A DNA stretch of 64,000 bases from Chelydra serpentina (GCA_037349315.1 JBAIAC010000006.1:21363501-21427500), one strand, 5' to 3'. Shown: positions 1 through 14,084, counted from the first letter of the stretch. The notes: generated by a model not told the origin, from the sequence alone. A program made the numbers and translations.

Positions 1-1404
1 AGATCCTCAGCTGGTGTAAACGGCGGTAGCTCCACTGAAGTCAATAGAGCTATGCTGATTTATGCCTGCCCAGACCCCGGCCCTACGATTTTTGACAAGA
101 GTAAAACAGAGAAGAGGCAAGCAGCTCAGCACAGATGCACATGTGGCTGCTGAGCTGTGGGGAAGGAGCCAGTGCACATAGTCGAAGGAATGAAAAAGAG
201 ACTTGAGAGGGAAACAGGAGGCTTTCTACTCTGAATAATGGTGAGCAAGGCTTCAGATGACAGCACAGGAGCAGACCTTAACCGGGTTCTTTCCCCGCAG
301 GGGGCTCAACGTTCTGTACGTTGGTAAATGGAAATCGACTCCACTCAGATGAGCCAGTGGGACTGCAGCTACTGAAGTGACTAACTTTCCATTTGAGAGT
401 TGGACGTGCCCGTGCAGCAGCATTCTCCCAACCCCTAGACATTTCTGAGTCCGCATGGCACGTTTCAGTGCCCTGCAGCATTTCCGACATTATCACCTGT
501 AAGAGCTATGACAGCGTATGACCATGGAATGGAAAAGGAGGACGGTTCTGATGCATTTTTTTTCCTTATGCCTTTTAAATTGTGGTTACAGTCCTAACCT
601 AGTAAATTTGATTTGGACACCACAGAGAGGAAATAATTTTAGACTACCCCAATGTTGATTTGCGGACATTTTTCTGTTTAAAAAGATAATTATAACTGCA
701 AGAGAGTTGATTTGTCTAACCACCAGTGTGAAATAGCTGGGATTGCTGTGCAGGGAAGTGGGAGTCGGCGGAAGGAGTAAAAGGTTGCCTCCAGTTTGGA
801 AGGCGGGGCTTTGCAGCTGCTGAGTGGAACAGAGAGCAGCAGGGTGCAGCTCAGAGGCTCTCTGCTTTGTGTGTCAGCTGTTTATAAAGAAAGAATGAAA
901 TTATTATTTTTTGAACACAAGTTCACATTGCAAACTCAACCCAGGGCTATGAAAACCAGGCTGGATTATTTAGGCCTCCCAGTAATTACATTTTTGAAGC
1001 TGGAACTTAGGGCCCCATCCTGGGAGATGCTGAACAAGAGACTGATGCAACTCCCATGGATGTCACTTTGAAGTTTTCAGTTTGTAAGCTCTTTGGGGCA
1101 GGAACCACATCTTCCTAGTGTGTTTGTACAGGATCCTGCATTATAGGGCATCCTAATAAGGTTATGTGGTTGCTACTATAATATAGATAGTGGTTATAAT
1201 GGGAGTTGGATTGGACATCCAGACAGTGGGAGCTGAGACCACTAAGCACCTCCAAGGAGACACTCAACACCGTGCAGAATCAGGCTCCTTTTGACTATCC
1301 ATGAGACAGAATAAAATCCAATTCAATCTTCTATTGCTTTGCATGGCAGCAAGATTAAATTCTTGTTTTGCCAGTGCAATAAAGAGGTGTTATTCAAACA
1401 GACA
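1..1404. other. non-coding, no gene seen
   Basis: I see no supported gene or clear repeat. Open frames here are short, overlap on both strands and lack recognisable domains. Probably intron of the minus-strand gene whose exon lies near 38.5 kb, or intergenic DNA. Confidence 0.5.
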
Positions 1405-1406
1405 TA

Positions 1407-2425
1407 CAGGAATATGTAAAGTCCTCACTTAAAGTCATCCTGGTTAACGTTGTTTCCTTGTTACATTGCTGATCAATTAGGGAACATGCTCGTTTAAAGT
1501 TGTGCAATGTCGTTTGGCAGCCGCCTGCTTTGTCCACGGCTTGCAGGAAGAGCAGACCGGTGGAGTTAGCTGTTGGGGGCGTAGAACTAGGTGGACTGGC
1601 AGCCCCCCTAGCAGCTCCCCCTATCAGCTCCCCGCTCCCCTAAATTCCCTGTACAGCAGCTGCCCAGCAGGCTATCAATTGCTGGCAGTTCAGCTGTCCC
1701 TCCCCCACTGCCATGTGCTGCTCCTGCCCTCTGCCTTGGAGCTGCTCCCCGAGCTTCCTGCTTGCTCTGGAGGCGTGGGGGTGGTGTGAGGGGGAAGAGG
1801 GGGGCTAATGTCAGGCTGTCTCCCTCCCCCCTGCTCCTGCACCCTGCTTACCCCATCTTCCATAGAGTAGGGGGGACACACGACAGTCCCGGAGGCAGCA
1901 GCTGAGGTGGGTCTCAGCTTGCTGATCTTATTAACAAGGCAGTGTACTTAAGACAGGGATCAACATACTTAAAGGGGAAATGCACATCTCTCTCTCGCTC
2001 ACAGACACACATAGGGTGTGTGTCTCTGTCTGCTATGCTGTCTCCTCTCCCTTCATTCCTTCTGCCTTGTAGAGTGTGAGGCTACATTAACAACAATGAG
2101 TTAACCCTTGAGGGCTAGTTCATCATTTAGGGCAGTAAGGCACTCCCTGGGAAATATCCCACCCTCTGACTTCACCACCTCAACCAAGCTTCACAATCAT
2201 CATTGCTGTGTACCAGTATTAAATTGTTTGTTTAAAACTTATACTGTGTATATATATAATATAATATAATACATATAGTTTTTTGTCAGGTGAAAAACAT
2301 TTCCCTGGTACCTAACCCCCCCATTTACATTAATTCTTATGGGGAAATTGGATTCGCTTAACATCGTTTCGCTTAAAGTCGCATTTTTCTGGAACATAAC
2401 TACAACATTAAGTGAGGAGTTACTG
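1407..2425. mobile_element. Tigger/mariner-like non-autonomous DNA transposon
   Basis: The ends are inverted copies of each other: GTAAAGTCCTCACTTAA near the left end and the complement of TTAAGTGAGGAGTTAC at the right. A TA dinucleotide flanks each side (1405-1406 and 2426-2427), as expected for Tc1/mariner-type insertion. The right subterminal part keeps motifs about cttaacatcgtttcgcttaa. The 1 kb body has no transposase frame; it holds a C-rich stretch (1600-1900) and a short AT microsatellite near 2250. Family placement is by end structure only. Confidence 0.6.
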
Positions 2426-2429
2426 TAGT

Positions 2430-4990
2430 TAGCAGAAATCCTGAATAAGTAGGAGACATTTTTACCTAGTCATTTGGTAACCATTGCTACACTTGTAACT
2501 GCTGTGTAGAGGTCTAGGTGAAGATCATTGATTAATGTTTGCGCCACTCATCATTTTATTAAATGACGCCATTCAATAGTCCTTTTAGAATACCAATGCA
2601 TATGTTAATTCCTCAAAAATGACAAACAGAACATTTGCCTCAAAAATAACAACTCACCAGGCTTGAAATTATGGCCGTATGTTGCATTACTACTGTCATT
2701 TTTCACAAAACGTCTATGTTTAGTTCATCTGCTCAGTAACGATGAAATATAAAGCACGTATAATAAACATGCAAAAAAAGTAATCGTCATTTGTTTTCCA
2801 AATAATTTCCTCTTAAAGCTCCTCCACTTATACATGGAATTACAGAAGTGCTATATTAATGGGGTATTTGAGGGTTTGTGCTATCAGCAGCCTCTTTAAA
2901 ACAAACAAACAATGTTCTTATCTTTTAGACTCATTTTAGATCTGACCTCCTAGGTCACCTTGGTGCAGGTTATGTCAATCCCGTCCCAAGTAATAAACAG
3001 TGATAGACCTAACAAATGAATTAAAAGCTTCAACCCATTTGCCTCCCAGTCAACAATATCTTCTTGAATGGGAGGTAAATAGGCTGATATTACTGAAGTA
3101 CAAGTCCTACAGGTGACATTTTTCAATTTCCATATGTGATTCTGCTAAAAAGTTTAACTATCTATCCATGTTAGGCTACAATTTTACCAGTAGATGGTAG
3201 TGTTGCTTATTACACTGCTATTACACTACATATTTTGTCTGCCTTTATCAGAAACATTCTATCCTTGGAGAAAGATGAAAAATGTTGGCCGAATATATAA
3301 ACCTCTGCTTTGGTATAACTCAAACAACATTATTGTTCCTTCTAGATTTAGAATCAGCCAACAGCCTTAACTCACAGCAGACTGCTGGGTCACAAAAACG
3401 TCATACCAAAGTCTTAAAACCTTGGAAAATTATATGCCCAGTGTGATATTATTGAGCATTTCAGGGCATGCAAGAAAACAAAAAAGAATTCAAGAGTTTC
3501 TCTAAATTTCACTTAACATAACAAAGTTCCGTTGCATAACTCTGCAGCTTCCTGCACCATGTTAAGCTCCATACTTGGTTGTGAAAATCTCTGCTTTACC
3601 TCTCATAGAAACTGCACTTTAAGACGTAGAGAGCACTGGAGAAAACATCTGAGGCTTTTCCTCCTGAAGGGATCATGTGCATGGTACAGCTTCCAAACCC
3701 CGATAGCACTGACAAAGGGTCAGTCCCCAATGGTGCCGAACATGTGGGTGCCAAGGAAGATCCCAGTAGTGGGACTTGTGAGGTGAGAATAATAGGTGCC
3801 ATAGCCTCGTCCTGCATCAGCGGTGAGTCTGGTACCAAAAGGCACAAAAGATCTCTAGCAGCTGCGTCACATTAGGCATCTTCGGTACTGATATGGTAGC
3901 ATGCACTGCAGAGGAAGTCCACACTGTTGAAGGTCCCGGCAAGGGAGTCAGTCTCTATGCTACTGGCAGAGGTGCCGAAGACAACAACTCTACATTGCTA
4001 GAATGCGGTACCAGTGAACATCTCAATGGAGCTTCTCTGACCTCGGTACCCATCTTTTTCTTATGAAACTAAAGAGGATTTGGCCCTCGAGGAAGATCGA
4101 AGTGCTGGACTTCTGCTGTTGCTTGCATGGTATTGGAAACAAAGAACCCTGCCTTCTCTCCAGCTTCCGTCAATGCAGGGAAACTGCTATGTCTGGTGGT
4201 GTACTTCGGAACTGAGTCAAGTCTGAATTTCGCAAGCTGAGCTGCTGCGCAGGGTATCAAACAGGTGCAAAACCACTTCCATCAGGACGTCATTAAGCCA
4301 AACTTTCCTTAGCTTCTTAGTTCTGATTTTAAATGCCTGCAAACAGGGCACTTCTATCTGATGTGTCTTTCTCCCAAACACTTTAAGCAGTAGGAGTGAG
4401 GATCACTAACTGGCATAGATTTGTTAGAACCAGAACCAGAATCCTGGGGACTTAGGCATGCTCTGGCACAAAGCTAAAAGTGAACAGAGTTTAAAAAAAA
4501 AAAAAAAAGTAAAACAAATCTCTAAAATGAATACCACTATCTAAACAACAACTAGAACAGTACTACACTATTTATATGGAAGACCTTAAAAATCCTGCTA
4601 AAGGAAAATAGGAAAAAAACAGATGCTCACACGCGCTCCAAGTATTGATCACGGCTGATGAGAAGGGACTGAGAATTGTTAGGGCAGTGCCACCATCTGT
4701 ATACATTCGGCTAGCAGCATGAGCATGCAGAGGGCACATGTGCCACCCCAGTGGGCACCATTATGGGAAACGTTCTCCTCCTTCAGTGCATTGGTGCACA
4801 GACACCTAAAGTGGGATGAACATGTGCAAGCCCTCAAAGAAGAATGAAGCCTACTTGATTAAAACAAAGTGAACTTCCTAGAGACTCTCAAACCAACCAG
4901 TTAGAAAGAACAGCTTAAAAACAGGTACAATTTTAGGGTTAAAGGCTAGATTGTTGGCATGGGCAGACAAGAGGATAAAAAGGGTACGAG
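2430..4990. other. non-coding, no gene seen
   Basis: About 2.5 kb without a supported gene or classified repeat. There is a short poly(A) run near 4492-4508. The frames around 3.5-3.9 kb overlap on both strands and match nothing I recognise. Confidence 0.5.
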
Positions 4991-4994
4991 GAAA

Positions 4995-5175
4995 TAATCA
5001 TAGAATCTCAGGGTTGGAAGGGACCTTAGGAGGTCATCTAGTCCAACCCCCTGCTCAAAGCAGGACCAATCCCCAATTTTTGCCCCAGATCCCCAAATGG
5101 CCCCCTCAAGGATTGAACTCACAACCCTGGGTTTAGCAGACCAATGCTCAAACCACTGAGCTATCCCTCCTCCCC
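4995..5175 (-). mobile_element. turtle tRNA-derived SINE (CR1-type 3' end)
   Basis: Read on the minus strand, the head is tRNA-like: an A-box-like GATAGCTCAGTGGTTTGAGC followed by a B-box-like GGTTGTGAGTTCAATCC. The body runs into a 3' segment (TTGGACTAGATGACCTCC and a terminal ATTCTATGATT) shared with CR1 LINE 3' ends. That shared tail suggests mobilisation by CR1 machinery (established for turtle SINEs). This is a near full-length copy and not a functional tRNA gene. Confidence 0.85.
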
Positions 5176-5179
5176 TTAT

Positions 5180-6320
5180 ATAAGTAACCTTTCCAGCTCC
5201 TAAATACTTCCACCAAGGGCAAGTGCAATATTAGTTCTTGCACTCCCAGCAAGAAGGACTGAGGCTGTCTCAGAACCACAGCAATACTAAGCACTTGAAA
5301 GTGGGTGGGGCAAGACTTTGAGACTTCCTCCCCTGTTTTACATTGCCCATCGGAGCCTCTTTTTGAAAAAGTGTCACTGCTCCTGCTCTTGAATCTGCTC
5401 CCCTGGCACTGTCAGAGAGATCTGTGCTGAGTCATCCAGAATACTTCCAGGGACTGCGCTGATGCAAGGGACCTCCAGAGCTCCTGTCCTATACTCGCCC
5501 TATTCTCCAGTGCCGGGTTTGACTGTAAAAGCTAGAACAGACCCTTAAGCCTCCTCAGTGTCCCTTAACATTAACAATGGAACCATTCTGTAACTGTGGC
5601 ATATGCATAATGCTTTTTTACTGAAAACCCGGTATTTGCTTAGGTCAATAATCAAGAGGTTCAAGATCTCTTCACTTCCCTGGCATGGCAGATTCATTTG
5701 TGTATAATAATAAATCATTCCTTTACTCTGTTAGCAGATTAATACCAGAGACGCATAATTTCAATCCAATCACTACTGGATGACAACAACCGGCAAATGG
5801 AAAACACTACCTTCAAACCCAAAAGAGGATTATTGTAATGATATAACATAAGAAAAGATGATTTGGGAAGTTTTACAAATGGGGAGGTACGTTTAGGACG
5901 TGACATCGATGGGCAAATGCTGCATAAAGCACAGTCAACTCTCCTCTGGAAAATGCCTCAGTCACATTAATTTAAGGGGGACTAGCAGATTTGATGATTA
6001 GCAATGAAACTGTTAAACTCTTGCTCTAATAAAGCTTCGCTATATTCTAGCTAGGCACATATTTCCCTCAGCCATAATTTTAACAGAAGTCATTTAAAAA
6101 TGTCATGGTCATAATGACTAATATATTGCCCTGCATCGTAGCAATTATAGTCTAATACAAGCTGTGCAGCACAGGTATTGAATTTGTGATGATGTTTGCA
6201 ATGGGTATTATTATAGTGTGAGGTCACTGGATTTCATTTATTGATTCATGATTGGAAGAAATGAACATATTAAATAATATCTGAAAGATTGCACTATTCA
6301 TTCCTCCAGCCAGAGGAATA
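5180..6320. other. non-coding, no gene seen
   Basis: No supported gene. Ordinary AT-rich sequence between a SINE and a hAT element. Confidence 0.5.
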
Positions 6321-6330
6321 AACTATAGTT

Positions 6331-6664
6331 CAGGGATCGGCAACCTTTGGCCCGCGGCCCGCCAGGGTAAGCCCCCTGGCGGGCCGGGTCGGTTTGTTTA
6401 CCTGCCTCGTCCGCAGGTTCGGCCGATCGCAGCTCCCACTGGCCGTGGCTCAACATTCCAGGCCAATGAGGGCTGCGGGAAGCGGTGGCCAGCACATCCC
6501 TCGGCCCACGCCACTTCACACAGCCCCATTGGCCTGGAGCGGCAAACCGCGGCCAGTGGGAGCTGCGATCGGCCGAACCTGCGGACACGGCAGGTAAACA
6601 AACCGGCCTGGCCTACCAGGGGCCTTACCCTGATGGGCCGCGTGCCACAGATTGCCGATCCCTG
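6331..6664. mobile_element. hAT-type MITE, GC-rich and palindromic
   Basis: Ends are CAGGGATCGGCAACCTTTGG on the left and its imperfect complement ending TTGCCGATCCCTG on the right. The interior is GC-rich and folds back on itself: GGTTCGGCCGATCGCAGCTC has an inverted mate near 6560-6590. A near-matching 8 bp flank (aactatag / aactatat, offset by 2 bp) may be the target duplication. Long frames on both strands are a by-product of the palindrome. Confidence 0.75.
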
Positions 6665-6669
6665 AACTA

Positions 6670-9600
6670 TATATAAATGGCCTTTAAAAATGCTCCCAAT
6701 ATTTGCGGACATTTCAGTAAACTCTGACGGCCGAGAGTGCCATTACTTTCATTCATAAAGCCCTTCCCATTCCACATGTCCAAGGGGATGTGGGATGCTT
6801 CACAATTAACTGGGCTTGAAAAAATTCTGCAGCACCTAATTGCCTGACAACTAAGTCAACAAACCCAGGTAAGTCAGCAAAGTTTATCCAGCTCTATGTC
6901 ACTGCGGCTAAAAGACCAGGATTTTAATACTAAATCTATTATGTACTACACAGTGAATAAGAAACAAAACCAAGTACAACCCATATTATAATCTTGCCAT
7001 TAGTGGGATGAGCCCAGGACCGGGAACCAGGAATTCCTGACATTTGACTGCTTCTATGGACTTTACATAACAGCATTAAATGTATTATGCAAACAGTCAT
7101 TATCTATGAAAAATATATTTTAAAAAAGCCTTTTGGAACAGACACAACACAGTTCTAAGCTAAACTAATAAGACCGCACAGATGTTAGGGCATGTCCTAT
7201 GTTCTCCCTCAGGGCCCAATCCTGCAAGTTGCTGCATGCCTCCTAGGTGGTAATGAGCACTCTGAGTTCAAGCTCTTTGTGGCAAGGAGACCATCTTCCT
7301 CAGTATCTGTAAAGCAGCATGCACGCCAGTGGTTCTAACTACATAAATAAAGAAATAACTAACTAACACTCTCTCTGATTCAGTTTCCCCACCTAGGAAT
7401 AATAATAGTTACTTAATCTATTTCATAGGGGGGTTAGTAAGGATAAATTAATTAATGACTAACATTTTCAGACCTGGGTGTCTAAACTTAGGCTCCTCAA
7501 CCCATAATTTAGGCACCTAAATAAAAGAGGGCTGATTTTCAACTCCCACAGAAGTCAATGGAAGATGCGGGTGCTCAGCACCTTAATAATAATCTTAATA
7601 ACAACTAGTAGCTGAAAACCCAAGCTATTGCACAGGTGTGGCAGTTGTGTCAAGTAATCTGCCATCTGTTCAGTCTCCCTTATATGACCAATTAAATTGT
7701 TGCATACAAATTAGCTGGCAAGTAAGGATGGCGATTGGTTGAGTTACCTCTACAATAATGGTCTAGAACTCTTAGTGTGGCATAGGTACTTGTAAGGCAT
7801 GTAATTCATAAAGTCAAAATGGCTGATAATTTAAAAATTGAATGGTAACAGATTATGAATCCCAGTGTTGACTCAACCTGGTGATATGCTGAACAAAGAG
7901 CTCTGAACCATGCTTGCAGCTGTTTTCATCGCTTCACATTGATTCACACATTTTAGGCTTCAGAGTGGCACACAGAGTGACAATCCTAGAACTATAATAT
8001 TGACAAAAATCTTTTCCTATTGAAACAACCTGGATGAGCGAGGCACAAATCAAAGTATTATTCTTTATTTATTTAATATTTAAAGTATAGTAATGAAAAC
8101 ATGTCCCAACCAGAACTGTGCTAGGCGCTGTACAAACAGACATAGACACGGTGTCTCTTCCAAGAACTTGCAATAAACATGATTTGTTCATGTGGGTTTT
8201 TCAAACTGGTTAGTTGGTGAACAACTGGTATTTCTTGCAGGGAAGACAGTTTGTTTACTTTATACAAAGTGTCTGAGCCTGGGTTTCATTTGCAAAACCA
8301 TAGATGATATTTTTAAGACATGTTTTGTCTTCATCCATTCATTACAGATCCTTCTTTTGGCCAAAACCAACAGAATATGATTTTCTCACAATTATTAAGA
8401 TGAGACTAACTTTAAAATTGGCACTGAGGAGGCAGAAAAATCAAACAAAACCAAGCAAACGCTCTGGGGACTGAACTGTGAAAACATGGCTTGATGTGCA
8501 GAAGAACCACAGTTCACGCATTACTTATTGATTACAGACGTTACATGATGGGCCTCAGCTAGCGACATGGTATAAAATAACAACTACGTGTTCCTTGTTG
8601 CATAACGTAGCAGAGGAGCGGGCCATAACTACGTCTTCTTACTGGGAAAACTGTTTTCATCTTCAACATGTAATGGCAAAGGGAATGTTATTGGTGCATG
8701 AGTTTCTTGTTGTTTTGGGGGGTTTTTTTATGTGAGACCATGGCAAGTCAATAATAAATAAAGAAATAGAATGTTGCTAGTGAGCTAGATCACTGTATAA
8801 AGTTTGGAAAGTTGCTTTGAATGCTTATGCAAACCCCTGACTATTTTCTTGTCACCTTGTACCCCTTCAGTATTCCTTGTCGCTCTCTCTGTCCATGGCA
8901 CTGTCCATCTAGCTATGAATTTCCTACCTTTGGCTTAGACTGTCCATGTTGTGTCTACATGGAAGGGAACTAGATGATAGCACTAAAGTGAGGCACTACT
9001 ATCTCTATGGCTTTGTTTCCCCTCTCCTCCAATTTGGAGAAGCAATTTCAAAGGCTGCACTGCAGAAATCAGTTTCCATGGCATGGAAGGGGGCAGGCCT
9101 GGGTGCTGCCTGCTGGGCCTGATCCATCTCCTACTGAAGTCAATAGGACTGACTTCAGTGGGAAGCTGGATCAGGTACTATAACATCATCACCTTGGAAT
9201 CCCTGATGTGTAAGGCCAATGTAGGTCCGGTTATCAGAAGAGAGTCATTGCTAAAAACAGCTCCGTGCTCTCACAGCAGCAGTGGGGAGGGAGCACACAC
9301 ATTAGAGGCTCTGGCCTCCATGGAGCATCCAAGCTATGGGGGGTCGGGGCTTGCATCTTCAATCAGTTGTGAAGTGGACATGACCGTCTGCCTCCCCATA
9401 CATCCACCCGCTCAGTGGGACCATAAAGATGAAAGGGAAACTTGCTGAGTTTACTGCTCTCTGTCATGGCTTTCCTCACATAAGAGATGACATGGCCCTT
9501 TGCTTGTGGCACATACTTACTGTTATTTAAATGCGTACTCTTATCTTGTACATAACGTTCTCTCAGGATACGTTACCTCAGATTTGATCAGTTAGGTTAT

Positions 9601-10365
9601 ATAAACACTACACCATGTGAGGGTTTTAATGGAAGGGCTAGCATAACCTTAACTGCAATGGCACAAATGGTAATAAGATTCTTCGGAAGCTTAGTTTTAT
9701 TCCCATGGCTTTTTCCCATGGGTGCCAGAGATAGAATCTCTTTATTCCAAGCATTCTATCTTAGCTCCTTCAGGTTGTGTCATTCAAAGAGTAATAAGAC
9801 CTCTTACAAATCATAATACACAGGGGAAAAGGAAAACGTAGCCTGTCTCCTTGAGATATCAATTACTTTTCAGAAAATGGCAATGAGATATTCAAATGAG
9901 TTACCCACTGCTCCTTCTTATACTTTTAAATATATTCCCAGTTGAAAGACATTGTAAAGACAGAGTTAAGGTTGAGACTACATTGCCCTTTAAAACAGCC
10001 TTAAAATATTATAGTTAATAAGAAATAAAACACTATGAATCACAAAAACTCAGAAAATTCACATGCAAAGGTTCTACAGCCCTAACATTAAGTCTACATA
10101 TAATCCTATAGTTTAATGAGCCTCACTAGTTGCCACACCATATTTAAGTCTCCTCTGTTGAGGACATTAATTTGAATCAGTGCGGTCTTTAACTGTATGA
10201 TGACATAAGATGTGATTATGTGTATGTGTTACCAAGAGGCTGTCAGCGTAGATTAAGTGTAGATCCTACTTTCTTTTGCTTACACTAGATTTGTCCACAG
10301 TGACAGGTTCTAAATTAGCTATTACCAGACAAGAAAGAGATCGTGGATAATTCTCTGAAAACCTC
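6670..10365. other. non-coding, minor old repeat traces only
   Basis: No supported gene in about 3.7 kb. A short MIR-like tail is visible near 7375-7440 (cagtttccccacctaggaat). The 121-codon frame at 9083-9448 has no recognisable domain and is not called. Confidence 0.5.
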
Positions 10366-10371
10366 CACTCA

Positions 10372-10506
10372 GTGCACAGCAGCAGTCAAAAGGCTAACCA
10401 TATGTTAGGAACTATTAGGAAAGGGATACAAAATAAGCCAGAAAATATCATAGTGTCACTATTTAAATCCATGGTGTATCCACACCTTGAATACTGTATC
10501 CTCTTC
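10372..10506 (+). mobile_element. CR1 LINE fragment (end of reverse transcriptase ORF)
   Basis: The frame keeps a degraded CR1 C-terminal signature, with KGIQNKPENIIVSLFKSMVY followed by PHLEYC. It is cut off on the right by the GC-rich hAT-like block starting about 10507. Too short to be functional. Confidence 0.7.
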
Positions 10507-11099
10507 CTAGGAGCCGGACCTGCTGCTGGCCGCTTCGGGGTGCAGCGCGGTCCGCGGTGCCAGGATAGGCAGGAAGCCTGCCTTAGCACCCCCTTGCACC
10601 GCTGACCGGGATCTGCCCAAGGTAACCCTGTGCCCCAATCCACTGCCCCAGCCCGTAACCCCCGCTCAAACCTGGAGCCCTTCCTGTACCCTACACCCCT
10701 CATACCTGGCCTCACCCCAGACCTCGCACCCCCAGCCCAGAGCCTTGACACCCTCCCACACCCCAACCCCCTGCCCCAGATCTTAGCCCCCCCAACCCAG
10801 AGCCCCCTCCTACACCCCAAACCTCTCAGCCCCAGCCCCACCCCAGAGCCTGCACCCTCAGCCCAGATCCCTGATCCCCTCCCACACTCCAACCACCTGT
10901 CCCAGCCTATAGCCCCCTCCCACATCCTGAACCCCTCATTCTGGCCCCACCTCACAGCACTCACCCCTGCACTCCAACCCTCTGCCCCAGCCCTGAGCCC
11001 CTCCCACACCCCAAACCCCTCATATCCAGCTCTATTGGGTTGTGGGCATCAACAATTTTCTTCAGCTGGGTCACCAGAAAAAAAGTTTGAAAACCACTG
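10507..11099 (-). mobile_element. hAT-type element, truncated, with C-rich minisatellite body
   Basis: On the minus strand it starts with a hAT-like terminus, CAGTGGTTTTCAAACTTTTT, then a CTGGGTGACCCAG-like stretch, then about 400 bp of degenerate G-rich units (GGGTTTGGGGTGTGGGAGGG type), then a GC-rich block near 10510-10600. I cannot see a matching far end, so it is probably truncated where it meets the CR1 fragment. The long proline-rich frame (plus) and glycine-rich frame (minus) are low-complexity artefacts. Confidence 0.55.
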
Positions 11100-11104
11100 C
11101 TATA

Positions 11105-13220
11105 TAATCATGCCAGTTTCAATTATTTTGGTAATTTATTTCAAAATACCTGCCAGCAAGTATGTCTGCAACAACACAGACACAAAATATTCCCCCAGGA
11201 CTAGAGAGCTAAAGAAACCCAGTTCTGATTCTCTGCCCCCTCCTCCACAGAGCCCAGCGGGGGGGCGGGGGGGGGGGAGGAGACACCCTTATTCAGGGAT
11301 GAATGAAACACATCCTTTTTCCAACTTGGCCAATTAAATTAAATGCTTTATTAAAAACAATAAAAATTCTCCTTTAGGCAGAGAATAGACCCAAGGATAT
11401 TTATATAGAAAAGAGATTTCCCCAGTAAGTTAGTGTTGTGTGTGCACACACACACACTTGTGCTTTTTGAAGCAGTACATTTCATCTGAAAGACGGCGCC
11501 TCCAAGAGTCAGCACAGTACCCCTGACAGAATGATGGGGTATTGGTTCATACGGACTCAGAGGAAAGTGTTCTTGAAGCACCTGAGTTTTCATCAGAAAT
11601 CTCTCAAACTACTAGCCAGTCCAGATTCTCTTCACATAATGGGATCTAGTAAGATACAACTCAAAGTGGTATGAATGAATACTGACTTTGGCTTTAAATC
11701 TGTATTTTATGTGCTTGGTTGTGACCAAAAAATAAAAATCCAAAACAAAACACTTCACTGTACACACTTCTCCCCCTGGTGAGATGATGAAAAAACAAAC
11801 ATGTGATACATGTTAGTCACTTTGCTTAATACACAACTGGAAAACACTCAGATACTATTGTGATGAGCAGTATGATAACAGGAAAGTAAAGCCTACACAG
11901 CCTATTTCTGCAGGCTGATGAAAAAATCAGGAATTCTTCCAGCAATTCCCTTCATAAGTGAGTGTTGTATTTTGTAATTCTGCAGAAGCTCAAATATAGC
12001 CAGTGTAGGCATCACAATGCAGCAGGTCTGCAGGATGCCATGGAGAGTGTGAGGAGCACTCTGAGTACCATGTATTTCCTATGAAACTAGACCTATTTAA
12101 TAGGTGTTAATGAGTAAGACACAATAACTGAAAAGCAGTCTTAGTACTGATGATGTTGACTAGGAAAACATTCATACTGAACATTGTGCCTTTGCTAATG
12201 AGGAAAAATAGAGTGTGATTAGATGGAACAATTGCTTTAATCTGGATATCGCATTCTGTTCCTTTCACAAAATACTTGTCAAACTGCTTTCTAACAAATA
12301 TATGACTGGAAATTAATTATTCAAACATAAAATAATGCAAACTCTCCTGGCTTCTGCTGTGCATGTAACAACTTCCCTTTTATCCTTTCCCCTCATACTT
12401 TTCTTCAACTGCAAATCTGGTGCTGACAGGTCCCCTCAACCCGCCAACCTCTACCCAATAGTAATCCTATTAATTTGTGAGAGGGAAAGCTCAGACAGTA
12501 AATGAGGTCTTCAATCAATCAACCTGAGACCAGCAATGCAACTGAGGTATTTTATTATTTTATTTAATCATTATTTAAATGTTTTGGCCAAAATATCATA
12601 TTTTTATATCATCAACTACCTTTACAGCTGGTATTAACCAAACAAAGCCTCTGGTTAGCTAAAGAACAGATAATATGTGCAAAAGCATTTTGTAGCTTAT
12701 AACTCAAATTCTGCATTTAAACTATTTCTGTGAAAACCAAGACCACTAAAAGAATAGTGCAGATCCATTTTGACAATGCTACATGTTTAGAATGGCCTTT
12801 TAGGACCGTGTGTTCCACAGGATTGGGTGCTTTGGAGTGCAGGAAATAGTAGCAATTTACTATGAAACTTCCCTTAAAAGTTCAAGCAGTAGCAAAATTT
12901 CCCATTTGGCATGTTGCCATATGAATTACTCCTAAAAAAGAGAGTATGTTAAAGATCTGAAGAAGGTCTGCAAAAAGAAAAAAGTGTGGGAGAAGTCAAT
13001 GGGAAATAAAGTAGTATGTAACCAAGGTACCGACTTTGAGTCAACCCTCTAACTAGACTCAAACAAATCTTGCTGTTTCTTGTACAGCATCACTAAGATC
13101 AGGCCCCTCCTCTCTGTACCGACAGCTTAAACTCTCATCCTCATCCCTTAGTATTTTTGTTTTCACAACTTCCTTCTTCCTCCCTGTTTTTGAAAAAATC
13201 CCATCTTGCTCCACTACGTG
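11105..13220. other. non-coding, no gene seen
   Basis: No supported gene. A G homopolymer-rich patch lies at about 11260-11280 and a short CA run near 11440-11457. Confidence 0.5.
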
Positions 13221-13229
13221 CCATTTAAA

Positions 13230-13850
13230 ATGCTGCTGCATACATTATCTTCCTGGATTGTCACTTCAATCACATCACACACACCCTTTTTGCATCCCCA
13301 CTGACTTCCCCTTCTCTACCACTTCAAACACAATCTACTTGTCTTCACTCTTAAGGCCCTTCCCGGCCTATCCCTACCATCCCTATCATTTCTTGTATAG
13401 AATCAAGAGGTAGACTTCCACCTCTGATCAGCCAAAAATGCCATCTTGGATCGTTATTTTGTCAAATTTTTGGGCAAGCACCATCATGATTCTTTCCATG
13501 TTGCCCCGTGTGCATGGAATTTGCTCCCTGTAAATGTCCACAAGGCCACCACATCCTTCTCCTTTAAATCTCTTCTTAAAACTCACCTAGGTGGTGATGC
13601 CTACAAAACACCTGACAGCAGTTAGGTGGCTGGTGTGCTGTGACTTCAAGGGCTATTCCACTGTTCAGAACTGTGATTGTTCATTTTTGCTCCCGCCTAA
13701 ATCTATTTGTCATACCCATGTGCTATCATTCAGCCTTAAGTTTAGACTGTAAATTCTTTGGGGCAGAGACCAGCTATTTGTTAGATGATTGCACAGTGCC
13801 CAGCACAATGGAGCCAGAGCCTCTCGGTATCATAATACAAACAACAACAA
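13230..13850 (+). mobile_element. ancient LINE 3' end (L2/L3-type)
   Basis: The tail reads gtaaattctttggggcagag, then cacagtgcccagcacaatgg, then an AAC-rich simple end. This is the 3' pattern of old amniote L2/L3-like LINEs. A second copy of the family lies at 52890-53460, which keeps upstream blocks such as cttcttaaaac. No coding frame survives. Confidence 0.6.
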
Positions 13851-14084
13851 ACTCATCCTCCTGCAGTATGTAGGATTCCCTGCAAACACAACACTTGAAA
13901 ACAAATCTATGTCGTATGTTATTGCTGCTTTTGGAGATACGTGCATTTTTACTGTTATGAACACATTTGTGGATTTCCAGCCCATTTGCAAACAGCAGGA
14001 GGATGAGGGACTCCTGTCAGACAGGATTGGAAATCATTGATGCCCTGGCCCTCAAATCCACATTATACATAAAAGGAGCCCGTT

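Noticed and set aside
6298..6712. Overlapping frames of 63-104 codons on both strands
   Set aside because: Produced by the palindromic GC-rich hAT MITE; the mirrored peptides on the two strands show this.
10386..11337. Long proline-rich (plus) and glycine-rich (minus) frames
   Set aside because: They run through a degenerate C-rich minisatellite inside a hAT-like element; low-complexity artefact.
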